Assembly (NCBI GenBank): GCA_030704615.1
Contig: CM060732.1
Coordinates: 25,482,001 to 25,546,000, forward strand
Direction: 5' to 3'
DNA from: Takakia lepidozioides
Lineage: Eukaryota; Streptophyta; Takakiopsida; Takakiales; Takakiaceae
DNA length: 64,000 bases
Each line of letters begins with the position of its first letter. Position 1 is the stretch's first letter. The translations under genes and the position numbers were made by a program. The notes beneath the pieces were generated by a model. The model ran no database searches. It was not told the origin of the DNA and was given only the letters and a program-made list of their open reading frames with translations. This document shows positions 44,125 to 55,120 of this stretch, one piece after another.

Positions 44125-45285
44125 TCAAGGCGCAATCTGATCTTGGATAAGACTCCTCTCTGTGTCAGCAACATCGACCACATTCTCTGCCACTCTAATG
44201 TCCCTGTCTTCCTGGTCCCCTGCATCACACAAAGCATTGAACTCTTTTTCGGTCTTATCAGCATTGAGCCAAAATTCTGCTTCAATTGATTTCTTCTGGT
44301 CAAGTTCCCTTTGCATCTCAGACTGTCTTCCCTTTCCACAATTCAGTAACCCAACACTCTCTTCCCCTTTTTGCATTAAGGTCTCTTCCCCGGCTCGGAT
44401 TTGTGGCACCCTCGTGGGAGAGTTTGGCCTCTAGGTCTGCAAACTTGTTCCGACACTCTGCAAGACACCATTGTCTGTCTTCCATTTGCACCCGAACAGT
44501 TCGCGTCTTCTCCATCAAGTCCAACTTCCCTTTCTTTAACCTCTCCAACTCTTCCTTTGCCCCACACATCTCCTCATACTTCAAATCATGTAGTTCCTGA
44601 AGACTCGCTAGGACATTGCCACATACTCTTGCTCATGTTTTTTCCTTTCCATCTCTGCAATCACTTGCTCAGGCGTTTGTTTCAGTCCTTCTTTGCCTCT
44701 ACCTGGGGTTTTGCGTAACCTGTCTTTCAATTCACAAACTCCTAGCTTTGGCTTATTGTCTGTGCTGCCAGGGTCCTTTGCTTCTCGATGCTCCTTCATT
44801 CTTTGTTGTTGCTTAGCTGTCCATGCCACGTATGCTGCCCAATTGAGTTTTTGTCCAGTCCTTTTTTCATAGACAATGCCCCTTGCCATCAAGTTTGCAA
44901 TGATACCACCGGTTGGCTTACAATCATACCCATGAACCTTACTCCACAGGTCCTCGATTTTGGGAATCATACTCTTGTCAGTACAACCCATGTAAAAGTA
45001 GCCATTCTTGTTTGCAGGTTGTCCAAACAACTTTGCACATTGTTCTTTGGTGATGTCTTTGTCTAAGAGAAGTTGTTTGGGATTCTTGCCTGTCGCATTC
45101 AGCTTGAGGACATCCCTGAAGTAATCTGCTAATTTGTGCCCCCCCTCTTTCGCCCATAGTATCTTCAGATGCTGTATTGGAACTCTTCCCATTTGTAGAT
45201 GAATTCTGTAACTTACTCCCCGACTGCACCATTGTTTTGAACCGCTTCCTGAGTGCCCTACATACTCCCAACCCCACACTCCCAT
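44125..45285 (-). pseudogene. N-terminal domain and coiled coil of the element II companion gene, frame-shifted
   Basis: Frame 45285-44608 holds a folded-looking domain (HLKILWAKEGGHKLADYF, DITKEQCAKLFGQ, YFYMGCTDKSMIPKIEDLW, GYDCKPTGGIIANLMARG) and a charged helix. It passes through a frame change near 44610 into KYEEMCGAKEELERLKKG and then, near 44400, into GRQSEMQRELDQKKSIEAEF: a continuous coiled coil in three frames. The breaks mean this copy is not functional. No known family recognised. Confidence 0.55.
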
Positions 45286-45498
45286 TAAACTAGTTTTTTA
45301 CAACTCCAGGTTGGTTATGTACGGAGACAACAACATGAGGGGGCAAGGATGGAGCTACAAACCAACACCCTACCGACATTTCCAGCTTCATGAGAACCAA
45401 CAAACCAACAAAACAACAAACCAACAAACCCTAAACCCTACTGATATTTCCAGCTTCATGACAACCATACTACCTAATTCTGACATGAAATTACCTTA

Positions 45499-45720
45499 TC
45501 AATCAGAGGCCAAGTCTGGATCGTCTCTGGTTAACGCAAGTGCAGCCTTCAAGAAGTGCAAGTGATCCACATAGATGACAAACCTGCTTTCCATACGTTT
45601 CCAAATTCTATATTCCCCCACATGGTGAAGTTTCAGAGAATCAACATTCACATATTGATGATATGCATTGCCATATTCCTCTTCGATCCCAACCAATGAT
45701 TGACAGAAGGGACAAGTTCC
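45499..45720 (-). other. Possible upstream exon with CPFC pair
   Basis: Open frame GTCPFCQSLVGIEEEYGNAY, then HHVGEYRIWKR and FLKAALALTRDD. Same strand as, and 0.2 kb upstream of, the companion gene, so it may be its first exon. It ends at a stop (45499) with no clean donor. Confidence 0.3.
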
Positions 45721-46949
45721 TTCAATCTAGCGTCATGGTTAAGTTTAGGTAATTAGGTACGCAAAGATGAGCTGGGTTGTCACGTGCTACAACAACAAGA
45801 GACTACTCTACCCCTCTACCCCACCTAGGCTATGAGGTACGTAATAAAAGTGAAAATATGAGTAGGGAACACCAGATTGCACAAAAGCTAAGGGGGTGCC
45901 ACACTTGTAATGCTTTTGCAAGATGTGGTGGGAGGTAGCGTGAAGGAGAGCCGCAGGCCACCTGCCATCCCGCAAATCAGCTGCACAAACAGCTGAAACT
46001 TGTTGAATAGTAGCCCCACAAATGCGACAACATATGCAGGCAAGTTGATGGAATCAGAGGATAGTAAAATGTAAATTCTTCAAGGACTAACATGGCAGCA
46101 AGAGAAACCAAACATTTTCAACACACACACTCAAAATTCCTTGGCAATCAACAATCACACTGTTGGGCCCTTCTTCTGCACACTAGAAAATAGGTTACTG
46201 TCCAGGTCTCCAAAAATGGGATCCACTTGCCCCCCTCACTATAACACAAAAAGGGTAGCTCGTTGGAGAGTAGTTTGAAGTCATAACAACAAAGATAAGT
46301 GACACAAACTCAGGGGTCTGTTCACCTGTTTGAATAGACTGGACTTGGTACCCACTACCAGTGTGACAAACATTACATTCAGCTACCTATGCTACATCTG
46401 CTACTCTTCCCCTGCCTCGCTGATATCGTCCCTTTTATAACAACGACCACACTTGGTACAAGCCATATACAAATGCAACTTGACAAAAAAGGGCATGCAC
46501 TCTCACTTGAAACCAGCCAGCGACAACAGTTCACAAGTTTGCATGGTAGGCCATTAGGCCAGATCCCCTCATCCCTCCCCACGATCATTAAATGCCACCA
46601 CTGTGTGCTCCCTTCCAGCACATATCTTGCTGTGGAGTTCTCCTCCAGTTGTAACTGTGATGAACATACACAAAACAGGTCAAACAACTAAACACAAACT
46701 TTGGATATTCTCACTCAAATGTTTCCACTGCAGACGGATTAATACTGAAGTTACAACGACCATGTTGGCCTACCTTGGAGTAGGCATTGCCGTGTGGGAG
46801 AGCAACTCCAACCATGCCTAAAACTTTAAAATCCATTCAGCTTTCGATGCTCAAAGAGAGCATGTCAGCGTGCTCTACAATAGCTAATGCGGCTGTTCAA
46901 GGCGAGTTTGGCGCACCACCCTCGAGCTCTCAAAGTCATGAGTTAGTTC
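45721..46949. other. Spacer, no gene recognised
   Basis: Mixed low-identity sequence with short overlapping frames on both strands and no domain. Confidence 0.4.
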
Positions 46950-47445
46950 AAGGTTAGATGGTGGGCTCAGTGCCTAATACCAGATACCCTAAGATGACAA
47001 ACTCTATTTCTTGGAAGCAAGACCGTCCTGTTAAACAAGCTAAGTCATGGCAGAAAAATGTAGAGGAGATGTTTCAAGTACCTGAAGTTTGGGCAGGAAG
47101 AACTGACCCTGCTGGATGAAGCTCACTTGGAGGCTGAAGTGTCTAAAGCCACGTCGGAAGCATGAATAATGCTTGAACAAAAATAAGTTAGGAATAAACA
47201 TCCCTGAACTTGTTTCCAGTTTGTGACATGGGTGAACCTTAGGCTGAAAGGCCTACCTATCCTCAGCATTAAACTACAATTTAACCCCAGGGCGGGGGGT
47301 CAATTCTTGAACAAATAACACATGCAGAGAGAAAAGGGAGATTGTCAATGCTCGATGTGTGGGCGCGCTGAAGGCAATACCCATTTTCTAAAACAGTGTC
47401 CCGGGTATTCTCATCAGAGAGCCACCCTCTTCAGGACCGTATAGT
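46950..47445 (+). pseudogene. Possible 3' scrap of a LINE (zf-RVT-like region)
   Basis: 47345-47440 reads GDCQCSMCGRAEGNTHFLKQ, then CPGYSHQR, like the zinc-binding zf-RVT box that ends plant LINE ORF2. Upstream pieces (SWKQDRPVKQAKSWQKN; RLKGLPILSIKLQFNP) are compatible with the preceding region but full of stops. Small and decayed. Confidence 0.4.
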
Positions 47446-48735
47446 GCCTGCACCTCTGCTCACCAACTTTCAAAGTATCTATTCTGAGCCTAAGGCCCTG
47501 GCCCTGTTGGGGTCTAATTGCTAGGTAGCTCAGACACAGCAGATTGATGCAACCAATTGTTAATATCAAGGTAGCTCCAACTACTGGAGTGAGCCCCTCA
47601 CAAAGGTAAATAGTAAGCAGACTTTTGTGATCAATCATCGTGCAGGTACCCTCACCGTAATGGTCACATACAAACTGTCATATATGAATGACTGTGCAGC
47701 CTAAATTTTTAGGGTTTTACAACATGAATTGCTAGCAGGTAGCTCCAAAAATTAGCTCAACTAGACTCACTAACAAGACGTAAGTATATCCTTCTCTGGG
47801 CAGGGAAACAAATGGAGAAATACCAACCCAACAAGGAACACACCATAGAGAATGATAAACAAAACAGGCATCACTGTCAAGATTCAAGAAAGGCAATTAA
47901 CCACTGTGTTCAAATGCACAATGCAAGAAGTATAGAATCAGGCATGAAAGATCGCAGCGGTGGCTCGTACTTGTAGAGTTCAAGTGGAAAGTTACTAGTC
48001 ATGATCATCATTTGGATGGCAATCTGCCATCTCTTTCCAGGCGCTACGACAGAAACATTCATGCTTGCAGGAACCTAATTCCAGATATGCCGCACACCAA
48101 ATCGTCTGGCCACGAACTTGAACGAAACTTACCAAGGGTAGAGTCAGGCAACAATCAAGTGCTTTTCCAGCGATGGCACACCCGAGCATCCCCGCCCAAG
48201 CTCCTCCTCTACTCCTCTACCCTCGTGCCCCTGCTGCTATGGCAGCAACACACAATGTTGCACTTTATAAGCTCTGCTCGCATCGCCCGCTTCCTCTGCT
48301 ACCACCACCCAAGCGCGCCCATAGAAACACATAAATGAAAATGAACTTCACCATGCGTAGAGTTGATGAAACAATCACAAGCTAAACCCTAAAAATCTTA
48401 CAAAATGGTAAGCAAACTTTTGTGATCAAACATTCCCAATCTCTTCCCAATCTCTTCACATTCCCAATCCCAATCAACTCGTACGTCCTAGCTAGCTTCT
48501 AGTTGCGCATCGCGCGTCATACATGGCAGATCGTCGTCCCCACGCTTCAGTCTAGCCCAATGCGACCAGCCATCTTCCAGCCACCCCCCGATGAAGGCGA
48601 CCCCCAATCGACGGTTATAACTTGATGTACAAAAACAATCAACGGCTACAACAAATTCAACTTTTTCCGACTTCGTTCCCGCGTGCTGCGTTTTCTACTT
48701 CATATGTCCATTTTTTATGGACTGCAAGTTGCCGC
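47446..48735. other. Right arm of element II, no gene recognised
   Basis: Ends in a mixed-composition stretch with ATGGAC-type words near the inverted end (48736-48751). No coding domain seen. Confidence 0.4.
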
Positions 48736-48752
48736 TTTTGGATGGCCCGTAC

Positions 48753-48757
48753 CATGC
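48753..48757. repeat. Putative 5-bp target duplication, right copy (CATGC)
   Basis: Pairs with 16403-16407. Gypsy RT sequence starts immediately beyond it. Confidence 0.5.
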
Positions 48758-48759
48758 TT

Positions 48760-49680
48760 CTACCTTGCAATGGCCTCTACCTTAGTTTGCTGTACCCCCA
48801 ATCCTCCAGGATATATCATATGACCCAGATACTCAATCTGGTTGTGGAAAAACTTGCACTTCCTCGGATGCAACTTCAATCCGTGCGCTCTCAAGCGCTC
48901 CAATACCACCTGAAGGTGTCTCTCATGCTCCTCCACCGTAGCACTAAAGATGATGATGTCATCTATGTAGCACCGAGCAAAATCCACCCCTGCTAGAATC
49001 CTATCCATGACTCTTTGAAACTCTGCAGGAGCGTTCTTAAGCCCAAATGGTAAGAACCGCCACTGATATAGGCAATCCTTGCCATGCTCATTGATCCCCC
49101 AAAATGCCGTCTTCTGCTTGTCCGCCTCCTTGATCGGCAACTGGTGATATCCAGATCGTAAATCCAAAGTACTAAAGATCTTAACATGCCCGATGGCATC
49201 AAAGATCTCTTCTAGTGTTGGCATGGCATACTTATCGGACTTGGTCTGACGATTTACAGGCCGGTAATCACCGCACATACGTCTCTCCGTCCAATTGCCA
49301 TAGACATCCTTCTTGGCTGGCATCACTGTGGCTGAAGCATACTCTCCACTAGAGAGCTCCACCAAACCAGCCTCCCAGAGATCTTGAGTCCTCATCTGAA
49401 TCAAAGACCTCTCCATGTCACTGTATCTATAGGATCTCCGAAAGATTGGCGTGTCAGTGGCCAACTCATACGGATCTCTTGACCCTTCAGTGCTCCCAAG
49501 TCCTTCAAACTGAAGGCAAAGCAATTCCTGTAAGCCCTCAGGAACCGCCGTATACGTCGTCTCTCTCCTCCGGTGACAATGGGTCCAATGTCAGGCTCCC
49601 AATTGTCCTCCGTAACTGCAACCTTAAGTCTAGTGGGCTTAGAGGTAGAGGACGCGTCCAGTGGTTGCTATGTTGCAACC
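48760..49680 (-). pseudogene. gypsy reverse transcriptase, fingers and palm, cut off at the insertion
   Basis: Frame 49524-48760 has all palm motifs: CGDYRPVNRQTKSDKYAMP, FSTLDLRSGYHQLPI (Asp), FLPFGLKNAPAEFQRVMD, CYIDDIIIFS (catalytic YIDD), HPRKCKFFHNQIEYLGHMI and KVEAIAR, then TAG at 48760. Upstream, in another frame (about 49680-49460), VAVTEDNWEPDIGPIVTGG and FLRAYRNCFAFSLKDLG form the usual pre-RT segment, so there is a frameshift near 49480. The thumb/connection is found at 16070-16390. Confidence 0.9.
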
Positions 49681-49682
49681 TC

Positions 49683-51018
49683 TTAAGCAGTACTCCTTAC
49701 CTGCCCAGTCAATGACAAGGCCTCATCCTGCCCCATCATCTCATCCTCGAGGACTTCCTCAACCCGAGAAAAATCCCCAACCTCAACCATCACCGCCACC
49801 TTGGCTGCCAACTCCTTCTGAACCTCGAGCACCTCCCACGTGTGCCATGGATGCCTGCACCCCGTGGTCCTCACATGCTCGCCCCCACTCACTGCCCGTA
49901 CCGTCTCGGTAGGCAGAGAGACCAACGAGGGAAGTGTACTCTGCACTCTACGTTGCTCAGCCATAGCCAAGCTGATAATCCAGGTCAAGCAATTGAGATC
50001 CATTGCTTGTCCCAACACCTGACGACATGATGCCTCAGAAACAGACAGCACCGCCGTGGTACCAGTGCTAAAACCCATAGCCCGCTCACGCTTGTCAGCA
50101 TTAGGCTCCACTAACTGCTGCAACTGAGCATCCCACAGGAGGCCAGGTCTACTATCTCGGAAAGCATGCAATCCTGGGTAGCTGAGCAGTGTAGGTAGTG
50201 CTGCTCGTGGTTGACCCACCTTGTTGACCACTGCCAAAGGCGAACGGTCATCGTGTCTTACACGCTGAGACTGCCTCTCTGTGTCCAAAATGCTATCTAC
50301 TCTTAGGTGTGTTGGTCGCTGCACCCCATCAAATGCACGCTTGAGCAGTGCGGGTGACATCAAGTTAATCCACCATAGCCGGGGACGATGAGCCCGTGAC
50401 CCCACTACAGCTGCATCCAGAAACACTGCTGACCCAAGCCACGACCGGACTTGATGCACACTGGCCATCACCCTGGCCCGAGAATTGCCCATCAGTGGCA
50501 CATTCTCCAAGATGTATGCTGGAGATACAGCTTGATGAAGTTGCAAGTGGCGCAAAACCCGCACCATCTCCCAAAACAAACCCGACCTCGAGTCTCGCAA
50601 ATTATTGTCATGCCCGGCTGATGAATGCCCTTGGCAGGGCCAACCTGCCACTACCAGATCAATGGAGCCAACCCGCTCCAAATCCTGCGCCCCCAGCAAC
50701 GAAATGTCTGCTGGCAAGGCTTGCTGATATCCACGAACTGTAGACACCGGCAACAACTCAAGGTACTGCTGCACCAACTGAGCAACATGGCAAAGTGAAA
50801 CGCGTCGTGCAGTCTCATCCCTCTCCACATACAGGTAATGCCGAACTCGTACACCTGCCTGTAACACAGCAGCCAATCCGGTGCTGATCCCACCAAACAA
50901 GTCCAGAAGACAAATGCCTTCATCCGGATACTGCCACACAATAGGTGTGGTATCCAATGGTGACAACTAAGGTGGTCCTGGTGCAATCCCCGCACTGTCC
51001 TCCTCTCTTGATGGTACA
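49683..51018 (-). CDS. C5-cytosine DNA methyltransferase domain inside gypsy pol
   Basis: The intact frame 50966-49683 (427 aa) carries the ordered C5-MTase motifs: I (AdoMet site) LLDLFGGISTG, residues 20-30; IV with catalytic Cys AGWPCQGHSSAG, Cys 111; VI ILENVPLMG, 152-160; VIII AHRPRLWWINL, 192-202; IX-X ERAMGFSTG, 294-302, and RQVLGQAMD, 315-323. These enzymes methylate cytosine C5 in DNA. The domain sits between protease and RT in the same frame as protease, so it is part of the polyprotein rather than a separate host gene. The TAG at 50967 lies just upstream of residue 1. Residues 330-427 form a linker toward RT. All key residues are present, so this domain itself may still be sound although the element is broken. 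Confidence 0.9.
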
Positions 51019-51143
51019 AAAGCCTCTACCCAGGCTTGTTGCACCCATCGATCAACAACCTACTACAAATCCTTGCTCGTGCCCCACAATAGAGTCTGAG
51101 CAATCATGACAGACAACTCCGCCATACCATACATGTCATCCTG

Positions 51144-52424
51144 CTATCCCGGAGATGTGTCATCCTCTGAATGAGCGTTGCCCTCTAGCAACTCTCCAGG
51201 CCAAGTCACTGCAGCTGTGAATGCTGCTAATGTCGGTATCTTGCCCCGTTGGGCAACCGCAACTCCTCCTATGAACGTCACAGGGAGCTGCACACGACGG
51301 CCCTCCCCTGACTGCCATCCAGGCCTATAGGAAGCTGACTCCTCCCAAAAATCCAAGGTGAAGCCCATGGGGTACAATACTGCCCCACCAACCAGGACAT
51401 CGTACGAGACCGCATCTGTCACAATGGCCTTGGCTCGCATCACTGAGCCATCTCTAGGGTGATCCGGCTGTAGTCTGATAGCCAACTCACGCCGTGTCAT
51501 GCCCCGAGCCTGCTCCAATCCTCCCAGAGACGTCTGTATCTGGAAAGGACAAGGCTCCATATCCGCCTCCGTGTGGCCCAAGCCTGCAATAGCAGCTCTG
51601 CCCAACACCAATGGCTGAGCTCCCGAGTCCAACAAGACCCGCAGTGGCCGGTACCTCTTGCCTGCCGGTCCACTCAAACAGAAAATGTCATCCTGGTTGT
51701 CTAACATGACAACTCTAAGTGTCACCATTGCGCGCTCAATCGCTGGCCTAGCTGGCAGCTCCATCAACCTGGCAGCTGTAGCTTGCCATGGTGCCGCCGT
51801 GACAGTCTTGACACTCAAATCCGAGGATCTCTCCGATACTACACCTCCCACTATCTCCGTAGAAAATGAAGTAACCTCCCAACTCTCACAGAGTGTAGCT
51901 ACCAGCCTGAACACCTCAGCTGGTCTTACCCCCGGCGTCGCAATCATAGTAGCCGAGAACAATGGAGCCTGGCACACAGTTGTGGCCGCTCCCAACAGCA
52001 CACTAGCTGCCGTAGCCTTGGCAACACTAGGTAGTGGTGTTGCCCGTGTAGCTCTCCCCAATGGCATAGTAATCTCCGCCTCGGTAATAGTCGGGCGAGA
52101 ACTAGGTGCCATGGATGGCGTCGACACTGTCTCCGCCAATGTGAATGACTGAGGAAGCCTAGCTTGACGGCTTGTCTCCCCACGCTGTGGATCCAACTCC
52201 ACCTCTACACCTCGTGGCTCAGGAACTCGTGCTGCTCCTCGAGTCACGGCTGTAGCAGACTCCACCTGCACTAGTGGTAGTGCTGCTCCGCACATGAATC
52301 CCATGTCTCCCATATCTCCTCCCTCAGGAGCAGGAGGTGGACCATCGGGCCTTAGAGCTGGTACCACCTGAGCTGTAGCCATGGCAGCGAGCCTCTGCTC
52401 TAGCTGCTGAAGCCGGTTGGCCAT
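51144..52424 (-). pseudogene. gypsy gag C-terminal part and aspartic protease
   Basis: 426 codons. The first half is Pro/Ala/Thr-rich. The retropepsin lies in the second half: VLLDSGAQPLVLG (active-site Asp-Ser-Gly, near residue 266), AAIAGLGHTEADMEPC, IQTSLGGLEQA and YDVLVGGAVLYPMGF. It cleaves the polyprotein. It is joined in frame to the methyltransferase but for TAG codons. The frame differs from gag (53191-52481), implying a programmed or mutational frameshift near 52430-52480. A shorter relative lies at 5937-6276. Confidence 0.88.
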
Positions 52425-52480
52425 GCCTTGGTCAACACCCTGACCTCCGCGTCCTTGGCCATGTTGAGCTTGCCCTTGGC

Positions 52481-53191
52481 CTACACCTCGTGTCTGGCCA
52501 CCTCGTCCTCTCTGGGCTGCCCCACCTCGCCCCCGGCCACCATTGTTCCCTTGGAACTGGCCTGGGCGCGGTTGAAGGCAGGCACGGGTACTGGTGCTGG
52601 TGCGGTAGTGGCTTGGGTGGACGTCGTAGCTACGGTACCACTAGTCCCACTAGTCCTACTACTGCTTGCTGAAGCTGCCGGTGCAGCGGCAGGTGTAACC
52701 ACTGCCCTCGTGGCTCTAGTGCCCCTAGTGATGGAGACATAGTCGGGTGACCAGTACATCCTCCACTCCTCGATCTCAACCTCATGCCCCTGCCTGAACT
52801 CATGGTAATCATCCATAGGCGGCCCCTCAAGGTGCTGAAACAGCCCCTTCCATGCCATGAAAGGCGTAAATAGTTGTGGATTGCGCATTTGCTGCAAATC
52901 ACACCAACTATCAAACTCTTGGATAAAATCATCCAACTCGATGGTGCCCACCGCCCCAGAGTACCTTCGTGGCCCCTTGGTAGCTCCATACATCTTCTCC
53001 ATTGTATCCCACAACAATGGCAAAGAAACAACTTGCACCGCCAGTGTGAGTCCTCCTGATTCACAATCCGAATCAGAACCTTCCGTAGAAGACACTGGAG
53101 ATGAAGGTGGCCTAAACCGCACACCTTGTCTCGTGTACCCACTAGTATCGCTAGTGCTCGAACCGGCACTCTCCCCAGCAACTAGTGGCAC
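52481..53191 (-). CDS. gypsy Gag capsid-like protein
   Basis: 236 codons, uninterrupted. After a Ser-rich start comes the gag helical core: LLWDTMEKMYGATKGPRRYS, TIELDDFIQEFDSWCDLQ, FTPFMAWKGLFQHLEG, DDYHEFRQGHEVEIEEWR and MYWSPDYV. The tail is Ala/Ser/Thr/Pro-rich. It would assemble the particle that packages element RNA. No CCHC knuckle is visible. ATG at 53191 is the first of the frame after an upstream stop. Confidence 0.8.
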   Translation of the reverse strand: MPLVAGESAGSSTSDTSGYTRQGVRFRPPSSPVSSTEGSDSDCESGGLTLAVQVVSLPLLWDTMEKMYGATKGPRRYSGAVGTIELDDFIQEFDSWCDLQQMRNPQLFTPFMAWKGLFQHLEGPPMDDYHEFRQGHEVEIEEWRMYWSPDYVSITRGTRATRAVVTPAAAPAASASSSRTSGTSGTVATTSTQATTAPAPVPVPAFNRAQASSKGTMVAGGEVGQPREDEVARHEV

Positions 53192-53300
53192 CTCCGTGTT
53201 GACAAATTGTCACTTAACCGGTCATGAACATGTCTCTAACCCCTTCTCCACAAGGTAACCGGGTAGAGAACTTGTTGCAGCTTATGGTTTGGAATACTAT

Positions 53301-53860
53301 GTTCCTAACATAGCATACACCTGCACTTGCATCCACCGCAAGCACTCCTATGGTTGGCTGGTCATCAACCTCACCACAGGAGAAACAGTGATGGTCTGAT
53401 TGGTCATCACCAGCCTCACCATCGACAACATGCTCTAGGACTGGCCGGTGATCAAATCCGGACCAATCACCTATAAAAACAAACGCCCACACAAAACTAA
53501 CATGGCGCACAGTCAAGCATGCAGGTATGGAGGGGATCCAAACACAAGAAATCAGAACGACAACTCCCCCACACCAAAAACAACTCCACGGTGTTGCTCC
53601 TGTAAGGACACCCCAGCCCAAACCCGGACTGACTCTTGCCTCTACCTACGGAAAAGTCTTGGCCTAATGAGAGGGTGGAAAACTACGAGGAAGAGAAGCT
53701 AAAGCAATTCCTAATCCCAGCATGCCCTCATCCCAACACTCTTTTTCTCATCTTTTCCCTCACTTGCATGACCATGGGAATATCATGAAGATACTCCTCA
53801 AACCGCCATCCACGAGCTTCAAAATTCGGCCTTCAAGACCACATGCCAGTCCTTAGGCAG
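53301..53860. other. 5' flank of gag, possible LTR/leader
   Basis: By position this should contain the primer-binding site and the inner LTR edge. No match to a common tRNA 3' end was found. No gene. Confidence 0.35.
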
Positions 53861-54355
53861 TCCACCAGTGCCTCCACGAGTCAGCACAGGCCATCCACAG
53901 GTCAACACGGGCCACCACAGACCAGCACAGGCCCACACAGATCACTGGTCACAGCCATCACAACCCCACACAGGCCACAACCCGTCACAGCCCCAAAGGC
54001 CACAGGTCACAGCCTGTCACAGCACATCACAACCCCAAAGGCCACAGGCACAACCTGTCACAGCCCTACAAAGGTCACAGGGGTCACAACCCCTCACAGC
54101 CCCTCACAGCCCCACAGGCCACAGGGCACAGCCTGTCACAGCCTCTCACAGCCCATCACAGGTCACAGGGGTCACAGCCCCAAAGGCCACAGCCTGTCAC
54201 AACCCCTCACAGCCCCACAGGCCACAGGGCATAGCCTGTCACAGCCCGCCACGGCCTGTCACAGCCCCTCACAGCCTGTCACAGGTCACAGGGGTCACAG
54301 CCCCAAAGGCCACAGCCTGTCACAGCCCCTCACAGCCCCATCCATGGCCACTCAT
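53861..54355. repeat. CACAG-rich tandem repeat
   Basis: Units such as GGTCACAGCCTGTCACAGCC and CCTCACAGCCCCACAGG, repeated for ~0.5 kb. Two long overlapping frames here only translate the repeat. Related to 2395-2570. Confidence 0.85.
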
Positions 54356-54837
54356 GGCAGTTTAGCCATTTCTCCAAGGGTTTAGCCATGCCAAGCTAGG
54401 GTTTGTGTCTCTTGGACTCTAGGCTTCTTTGCACCGAGCTATGGCGGCTGTGAAGAAATCAGCAAGGTATTCTTGCTCTTTCGGCTCCCATACACCACCA
54501 ATAGTAGCCCTAAGCCATGAGGAAGATGGTTGCCACAAACCAAGCCTTTTTTCTCACTTATACTCCCCAAACACGCCACTAAACTCAATGGCAAACAACC
54601 AAGCCTTGCTGGTTTCCAGCCCTTGTGAGCACTCATTCAAGCGTTTTTCTTGGCCATAGCATCTGTTTTAGAGCCTATTCCAGCCCCCTACACCTGCCAC
54701 TTCAAGAGCCATGCTCTATCTAGGCTTGAGGTTGAAACCCCACCTCACATATGCCCTACAAGTGCTTTTCTTTCACCCAAGTGGGAACCAGCCCTAGCCC
54801 TTCCATTCTAGCTCTCTAAAGTTTGAAAACAAAAGCC
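54356..54837. other. Spacer, no gene recognised
   Basis: C/T-rich sequence with AAGCC/CCAGCCC words and no domain in any frame. Confidence 0.4.
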
Positions 54838-55120
54838 CAATGGACTTAAGGCATGCTCCACACATGCCCCACTCTCACCACAAGAGAATCAGCCCCTTTG
54901 CTTCCTTTCTTGCACTCCCAAACCTGAAAGTACAAGCCTTCAACGGGCTGAAAGCATGCTCCACACATGCGTTGCCCTCACATAAGAGAAGTCAGCCCTT
55001 CCCTCTTCCTTGCTTGCCCTCCAAGCTTGAAGATGGAAGCTTCAATGGGCTGCATGCATGCTCCACACATGCATCCTCTTCACACAAGAGGTAATATCAG
55101 CCCCCTATCTTGGCTCTTTG
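54838..55120. repeat. ~102-bp tandem repeat (three copies)
   Basis: Copies start near 54838, 54941 and 55043. Each carries GCATGCTCCACACATGC, then CACAAGAG and ATCAGCCC. The GCATGC...GCATGT-type word pair forms a small inverted repeat. Confidence 0.8.

Larger units (their letters stand above)
16408..48752. mobile_element. ~32.3-kb insertion splitting the gypsy RT (element II)
   Basis: Left end TACGGTCCACCCAAAA (16408-16423). Reverse complement of the right end (48736-48751) is TACGGGCCATCCAAAA: 14 of 16 identical. Both sides carry CATGC. Outside them gypsy RT resumes on the same strand: the palm ends in KVEAIAR at 48763 and the thumb begins with HPTDVSRV near 16370. It contains a DDE-like transposase gene (+), a converging coiled-coil gene (-), a LINE scrap, a helicase scrap and a nested MULE (17751-35583). 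Without the MULE it is ~14.5 kb. The boundaries are inferred; the split of the gypsy gene is firm. Confidence 0.6.
48758..53300 (-). mobile_element. 5' half of the Ty3/gypsy element: gag, protease, DNA methyltransferase, RT palm
   Basis: Minus-strand order: gag (53191-52481), protease (52424-51144), C5-methyltransferase (about 51018-49683), RT (about 49680-48760). Protease and methyltransferase share one frame, interrupted by TAG codons at 51144, 51063, 51060 and 50967. The element continues at 16402-13895 beyond the insertion. Without the insert the internal region is ~7 kb. LTRs were not defined. Confidence 0.85.

Noticed and set aside
51658-52152. 164-residue + frame opposite protease
   Set aside because: Antisense shadow of the gypsy gag-protease frame.
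53843-54385. 180-residue Pro/His/Ser/Thr frame
   Set aside because: A translation of the CACAG tandem repeat; an overlapping frame of similar length exists in another register.
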